A stretch of 64,000 nt of DNA from Pseudomonadota bacterium (GTDB lineage: Bacteria > Myxococcota_A > Polyangia > Polyangiales > Polyangiaceae). Both the position numbers and the translations under genes were made by a program. Every line of letters begins with the position of its first letter. The first letter of the stretch is position 1. Below are positions 62,519-64,000 of the stretch, piece by piece. The stretch is from contig JAEYWK010000044.1 in assembly GCA_023431345.1 (NCBI GenBank), forward strand, positions 1 through 64,000, written 5' to 3'. The notes under the pieces were generated by a model that searched no databases, was not told the origin of the DNA, and saw only the letters and a program-made list of their open reading frames with translations.

Positions 62519-63634
62519 ATGACCGAAATCTTCGATCTCGATGCCGTCGTGATCGGCGGGGGCGTGATCGGGCTCGCCGTCGCGCGGGAGCTCGCGCTGC
62601 GCGGGCGCGAGGTGACGCTGCTCGAAGCGGAGACCAGGCTGGGCAATCATACTAGCTCGCGCAACTCCGAGGTGATCCACGCCGGGATCTACTACCCACC
62701 CGGCTCGTTCAAGGCGCGGCTCTGCGTCGAGGGGAAGGCGCGCCTCTATGAATATTGCGCAGACGCGGGCGTGCCACACCGCCGCCTCGGCAAGTTGATC
62801 GTCGCCACCACGGAAGCGGAGGTCGTAACGCTCGATGGCATCCTTGGGCGAGCGAAGCAATGCGGCGTCGACGACCTGGAGTGGCTCGACGAGGCAGACA
62901 TCGCTCGCCTCGAGCCGAGCGTGCGGGCGGTGAGGGGCCTCTTCTCCTCCTCCACGGGCATCGTCGACAGCCACGAGCTGATGTCGGCCCTGCGCCGAGA
63001 TGCGGAAGTGCGCGGCGCTCAAGTCGTGCTCGACAGTCCAGTCCTCGGGGGCGCCGTGGGCGCGAACGGCATCGAGCTGCGAGTCGGCGGCGCCGAGCCG
63101 AGCTTGATCCGCTGCGTCACCGCGATCAACGCCGCGGGCCTGCGGGCCCAAGACGTCGCGCGCTCCCTCGACGGCCTTCCGGAGGCCACCATCCCCGGCC
63201 AGTATTTCGCGAAGGGGCACTACTTCACGCTCGCGGGCAAGGCTCCGTTTTCGCATTTGGTGTACCCCGTGCCCGTCCCGGGTGGGCTCGGAGTGCACGT
63301 CACGCTCGACCTCGCCGGGCAAGCGCGCTTCGGGCCCGACGTCGCTTGGGTCGACGGCGTCACCTACGCCTTCGACGAAACGCGAGCGAGCGGCTTCTAT
63401 GCGGCCATCCGCCGTTACTTCCCCGCGCTCCCGGACGGCGACTTGATACCCGGCTACACCGGCATTCGGCCCAAGCTCTCTCCGCCTGGCTCGCCCGCCG
63501 ACGACTTTCTCGTCCAGGGTCCCGCCGATCACGGCGTGCCAGGCCTCGTGAACCTGTACGGCATCGAGTCGCCAGGTCTGACGGCCTCGCTGGCTTTAGC
63601 CGAGCTCACCGTGGCGCGCCTCGACGCGCGCTAG
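62519..63634 (+). CDS. FAD-dependent oxidoreductase, L-2-hydroxyglutarate oxidase-like
   Basis: A 371-residue DAO-fold protein: VVIGGGVIGLAVARELALRG at residues 10-29, TSSRNSEVIHAGIYYPPGS near 45-62, which is typical of LhgO/L2HGDH proteins, and a C-terminal GIESPGLTASLALAE that closes the FAD site. The family oxidises L-2-hydroxyglutarate or related 2-hydroxy acids. It follows the flippase-like gene by 12 bp on the same strand; a functional link is not obvious. ATG start. Confidence 0.87.
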   Translation: MTEIFDLDAVVIGGGVIGLAVARELALRGREVTLLEAETRLGNHTSSRNSEVIHAGIYYPPGSFKARLCVEGKARLYEYCADAGVPHRRLGKLIVATTEAEVVTLDGILGRAKQCGVDDLEWLDEADIARLEPSVRAVRGLFSSSTGIVDSHELMSALRRDAEVRGAQVVLDSPVLGGAVGANGIELRVGGAEPSLIRCVTAINAAGLRAQDVARSLDGLPEATIPGQYFAKGHYFTLAGKAPFSHLVYPVPVPGGLGVHVTLDLAGQARFGPDVAWVDGVTYAFDETRASGFYAAIRRYFPALPDGDLIPGYTGIRPKLSPPGSPADDFLVQGPADHGVPGLVNLYGIESPGLTASLALAELTVARLDAR

Positions 63635-63723
63635 CCGGGTTCGCGGCGAGGACTCGGCCGCTTGGCCCAGTCACGGCCTCGTAGCTGTGGGGCTCATCGC
63701 CGTGCTAATTGGCTGAGTCGGCG

Positions 63724-64000
63724 ATGACCACGGCGGAGGTGAGCACGGCGCGCGAGGAGTCGCACGCGGAAGGTGCTGCGCGACGGTTGGTGCTCGACTG
63801 GGTTTGGCCAGCCCGACGCCGACAACCACTGCAGGGCGCTCGGCTCGAGATTGGGCGTGATCCTGCGAACGCGATCTCGATTCAGGGCGCGGGCGTGTCG
63901 CGGGTCCACGCGGAGCTCTATCGCCAGGGGCCGCTGTACGTGCTGCGAGATCTCGACAGCACCAACGGGACGTGGCTCGGCGGGAAACGCATCGGGCACG
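63724..64000 (+). CDS. FHA-domain protein (3' end outside window)
   Basis: Starting at ATG 63724 a frame runs open to the edge (92 codons) and encodes a clear forkhead-associated domain. It has LEIGRDPANAISI with G44-R45, VSRVHAEL with S59-R60 and H62, and DLDSTNGTWLGGKRI with N81-G82. These are the phosphothreonine-binding residues. The rest of the protein lies outside the window; in myxobacteria FHA domains are often fused to regulators or kinase-pathway components. The 89 bp upstream hold no other gene. Confidence 0.8.
   Translation, partial: MTTAEVSTAREESHAEGAARRLVLDWVWPARRRQPLQGARLEIGRDPANAISIQGAGVSRVHAELYRQGPLYVLRDLDSTNGTWLGGKRIGH

Overview
The window is GC-rich chromosomal DNA from a Deltaproteobacterium-like organism, most likely a myxobacterium (Myxococcota, probably Polyangiales). 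The support is a MYXO-CTERM-type sorting tail on a secreted sugar dehydrogenase, a small TIGR04563-like ribbon-helix-helix-type protein, an FHA-domain gene at the right edge, many lipoproteins with low-complexity linkers, and dense coding with GTG/TTG starts and 1-4 nt stop/start overlaps. I saw no rRNA, tRNA, CRISPR array, insertion sequence or phage gene. The species assignment is inference.

Left part (1-20.8 kb). A divergent bacterioferritin/Bfd iron-storage pair flanks a candidate Fur box. It is followed by a GtrA-like membrane protein, an orphan histidine kinase, an alpha/beta hydrolase with a small RHH-like protein, a C-terminal processing protease, a CPCC-type protein and a fatty-acid-hydroxylase-fold protein. 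A long minus-strand run encodes central metabolism: glpA-glpB (glycerol-3-phosphate dehydrogenase without an adjacent glpC), aconitase, and a three-subunit b558-type succinate dehydrogenase (sdhC-sdhA-sdhB). A strong hairpin closes it. Next come a CDP-alcohol phosphatidyltransferase and an SGNH lipoprotein whose start codons overlap on opposite strands, then a GAF-like protein with an MsbA-type ABC exporter.

Middle (20.8-30 kb), the most notable region. It holds a complete six-gene ebo set split into two convergent arms: eboD-eboE-eboC on the plus strand and eboA-eboB-eboF on the minus strand. The minus arm is preceded, with almost no gaps, by a PQQ-type sugar dehydrogenase and a diheme cytochrome c lipoprotein. 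These five genes look like one transcription unit that joins periplasmic redox chemistry to the ebo metabolite-trafficking module. No scytonemin-type or other recognisable cargo biosynthesis gene lies next to it.

30-42 kb. Envelope-lipid genes (MMPL/RND exporter, Aur1/PAP2-like phosphatase, PgpA, a second CDP-alcohol phosphatidyltransferase), a metallophosphoesterase, an FGE-sulfatase-fold lipoprotein, purE-purK, an acyl-lipid desaturase, a SCO1-like copper protein, a ketopantoate-reductase-like enzyme and a 72-residue Cys-containing protein.

42.5-63.6 kb. A surface-glycan or glycolipid locus. It has two methyltransferases, three GT2-type transferases, a DUF2079 membrane protein, a GT-C-like membrane transferase, a second desaturase, a discoidin-domain membrane protein, and two paralogous flippase-like (UPF0104/LPG-synthase-TM) proteins. 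A tight minus-strand sugar operon contains a Gfo/Idh/MocA oxidoreductase, three DegT aminotransferases, two left-handed beta-helix acyltransferases, an SDR epimerase and a GT2. Together these could make N-acylated amino sugars and attach them to a polyprenyl-linked glycan. The window ends with an L-2-hydroxyglutarate-oxidase-like protein and the start of an FHA-domain gene.
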